Assembly (NCBI GenBank): GCA_002104895.1
Contig: MCFG01000006.1
Span: 22,501 to 86,500 of the forward strand
From: Anaeromyces robustus
Taxonomy: Eukaryota > Neocallimastigomycota > Neocallimastigomycetes > Neocallimastigales > Neocallimastigaceae
DNA: 64,000 nucleotides
Direction: 5' to 3'
Shown here piece after piece: positions 62,001 to 64,000 of the stretch. Positions within the stretch are counted from its first letter, which is position 1; the number at the start of each line of letters is the position of its first letter. A program made the translations under genes and the position numbers. The notes beneath the pieces were generated by a model. That model made no database searches, was not told the DNA's origin, and saw nothing but the letters and a program-made list of their open reading frames with translations.

Positions 62001-63269
62001 TCTGTTGTAATATTTAAACATAATATATGTATTAATAATAACCAATATATATTTAATTATTCAATAAAATAAAAAAATCGTTGTCTTCATTTTTATTTTT
62101 TTTCTCATTAATTTAATATTTATGATATATTTAAAAACTTACTTTTATAAAAGTTAAATACTTTATTATTATTATTTTTAGATGATTTAGCCCATGGATA
62201 ATACTTACAAAGTGATATAATGAAGTTAAATGGTCTTTCTTCAATCTTGAAGTTTGAATATATCTATAATAATTAATATGTTATATATTTTGTAAAATAT
62301 TAAATAAATGATATAAATTATTAATAAAAATAAATAATAAAATTAAAGGCAGAAATATTATAAAAATATAAAAATTTAAAAGTTATTGAGTATAAATTTT
62401 TGTTAAATGAAGAAACAAATTTATTTTTCATTACTATGGTAAAGATTTCTTTTCATAATTATAATAAATAAAACTAAAAATAAAAGATAATATATAATAA
62501 AAAATAAAATTTATATAATAAAATAAAACTATTTCTACTTTTTTGATATTTTTTAAATAAAAAGCAATATTAATATTAATAAATAATATTATAAAAAGTG
62601 ATAATAAAAAAGGTAAAATATATATATTTATTAAATATATCATAATTAAATGAGTGATTTTAATAGTAAAATAAAAAATATATTTACATCAGGTGTTTGA
62701 CAAATATTTGTTAATATTTCCATTTCATTATATTCTAAAAATAATTTATTTTCATTATCAGGTATTAATGTTTCATAATCTATATTTTGTTGTAATTGTT
62801 GGCTAAATTTACAGAAATATGTAGGAAAAAGTAGTTGAATTAATTCATTTTTACTTGCATATTGAATATGAAGGCTATCTCCATAGAAGAATCGTAGCTT
62901 ATTTCTTAATATTTTATTATTAAAAGCATTTTTAGCTTCTTCTTCACTAATAAATTCTACAAATACAAGATTATAACAATGACCAATATTAAAAAGTTTA
63001 CTCTGATTATCATAACAAATTGGAATATGAATTCCTTGTGATGCAAGTTTAAACTGATTAAAAGTAAATGTTAAATCATTATAATTAATTTGTTTTGTAA
63101 AATTTGAAAGTCTTATCATATTTGTAACTGGTTCATTTTCATTATGTAAATTTGGATTAATATCAGTATTTGTTTGCATATTTTTATTTATTTCTTCTTG
63201 TATAGTTTCATTAGAAACAACATTTTCATTTAATGTTTCATAAGAACTTATATTTTCACTTGTTAACAT
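59070..63269 (-). CDS. RRM-like, asparagine-rich protein, seven exons
   Basis: Exons on -: 63269-62688, 62263-62143, 62001-61856, 61745-61407, 61308-60790, 60641-60335 and 60178-59070, all in phase, giving 1040 aa. An acidic/Asn start is followed by an RRM-like fold (about residues 50-125) with NMIRLSNFTKQINYNDLTF, HCYNLVFVEFISEEEAKNAF and GDSLHIQYASKNEL. A conserved-looking helical region covers about 140-280, with IEERPFNFIISLCKYYPWAK and SKMVKIGVECPGFTNTQKRA. Then come an acidic/Ser linker, a Tyr/Gly/Asn-rich prion-like stretch (YEGYNYYGYGNYEYNNN), a coiled-coil segment (KEIDMRVEQRLKEMKINRTQ) and a long poly-Asn tail. A nuclear or RNP-granule RNA-binding role is plausible from the RRM and low-complexity regions; exact identity unknown. 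The exon structure is firmer than the function. Confidence 0.72.
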
Positions 63270-64000
63270 TTTATATGTATATGTATTTTTTTATTCTTAA
63301 AAAATATTAACAAAAAAAAATTTTTTTTTATATAATTTGATTTTTATTACTTGTATTTTTATTTATTTGTTTTTTTTTTTTTTTATTTCAAAAATCTATT
63401 AATTATATAAATATCCTTTTCTTAAATATATTAAATACTTTCAAAATAAATTATATAAAAATAAAAATAATTATTTTTTTAACTATTATTATATATATAT
63501 TTTTACTGATGTTATAATAATTTATATTTTTATATGTTTTTTTTTATATGCTTTTTTTTATTTTATTATAATTTTTATACATTCATATTTGATAAAAAAA
63601 ATGATTTCTTTATAATAGTATAGAAATTAATATTTAATTTAGATAAAATATATTTTATAATATTATACCAAATAATCAAAAATATCAAAAATATTAAAAT
63701 ATCTTCTCTTTATCTAAATTAATTATAGCAAAAGACCTTCTAAATATTTTTTTCTTCTTTAAATTATGATTTTAGTCTTTATACAAAAATATATAAAAAA
63801 AATTTCATACTAACTACTAAAAAAAAAAGAAATGAAAGAAAAAATAAAAAATGATTAATAAAATTGAAAATTAAAATAATAATAATAAAATGAAATATAA
63901 AAATAATAAATTAAATAATGAAATTAAAATTATAATAAAAATTGTTTATATAATTCAATAAAATATTATTTGATTAAGTAAGCTTTATTTTTTTTAAAAT
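63270..64000. other. Presumed promoter side of the RRM-like gene
   Basis: AT-rich sequence up to the window edge; no coding segment, hairpin or RNA gene seen. Confidence 0.55.

Overview
The window is eukaryotic nuclear DNA of extreme A+T content. Intergenic DNA and introns are almost wholly A/T, with long poly-A/T runs and (TTA)n, (TAA)n and (AAAT)n arrays. Genes stand out by composition, carry several short GT...AG introns, and encode asparagine- and glutamine-rich proteins. Fungal-type proteins (an Eaf1/Vid21-like subunit, an Sfr1/Mei5-like factor, a Yck-like casein kinase) sit beside a SAXO-type axonemal microtubule protein, which points to a flagellated, zoospore-forming fungus. The best fit is an anaerobic gut fungus (Neocallimastigomycota). 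This is inferred from protein content and composition, not from a database match.

Layout. On + from the left edge: the 3' part of an Eaf1/Vid21-like chromatin gene (1-2920), cytosolic asparaginyl-tRNA synthetase (4176-6253), a probable Sfr1/Mei5 recombination accessory gene (7049-8414) and the GPI8/PIG-K transamidase gene (9778-12197). On -: the SAXO-like gene (13432-15985) and an intronless leucine-rich-repeat gene (18339-19031). Next is a gene-poor stretch (19.4-25.7 kb) holding decayed coding relics. On +: a giant intronless Cid1-family nucleotidyltransferase (25737-33413) and a HIR-type SPFH protein (36224-37087). On -: a Cdc25/Acr2-like rhodanese phosphatase (39588-40390) and a nine-exon ankyrin protein (42775-45869). 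After about 6 kb without a convincing gene, + carries a Yck-like casein kinase I (52147-55542) and two tiny membrane-protein genes (56715-56897, 57147-57535). A seven-exon RRM-like, Asn-rich protein gene (59070-63269) on - ends the window.

Exon structures were assembled by hand and checked for reading phase at each junction. Phase closes across every junction except one in the Sfr1-like gene. The genes are independent housekeeping or regulatory loci with no cluster logic. The more unusual content lies between them: several perfect hairpins (three of them exactly 38 nt), a nested inverted-repeat element upstream of the HIR gene, an exact 40-bp tandem repeat, and at least three degraded coding fragments, one with base composition quite unlike its surroundings. 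I found no tRNA, rRNA, CRISPR array or intact transposon. I see no clearly new biological system; the relic at 19461-19931 and the nested element at 35772-35944 are the best leads.
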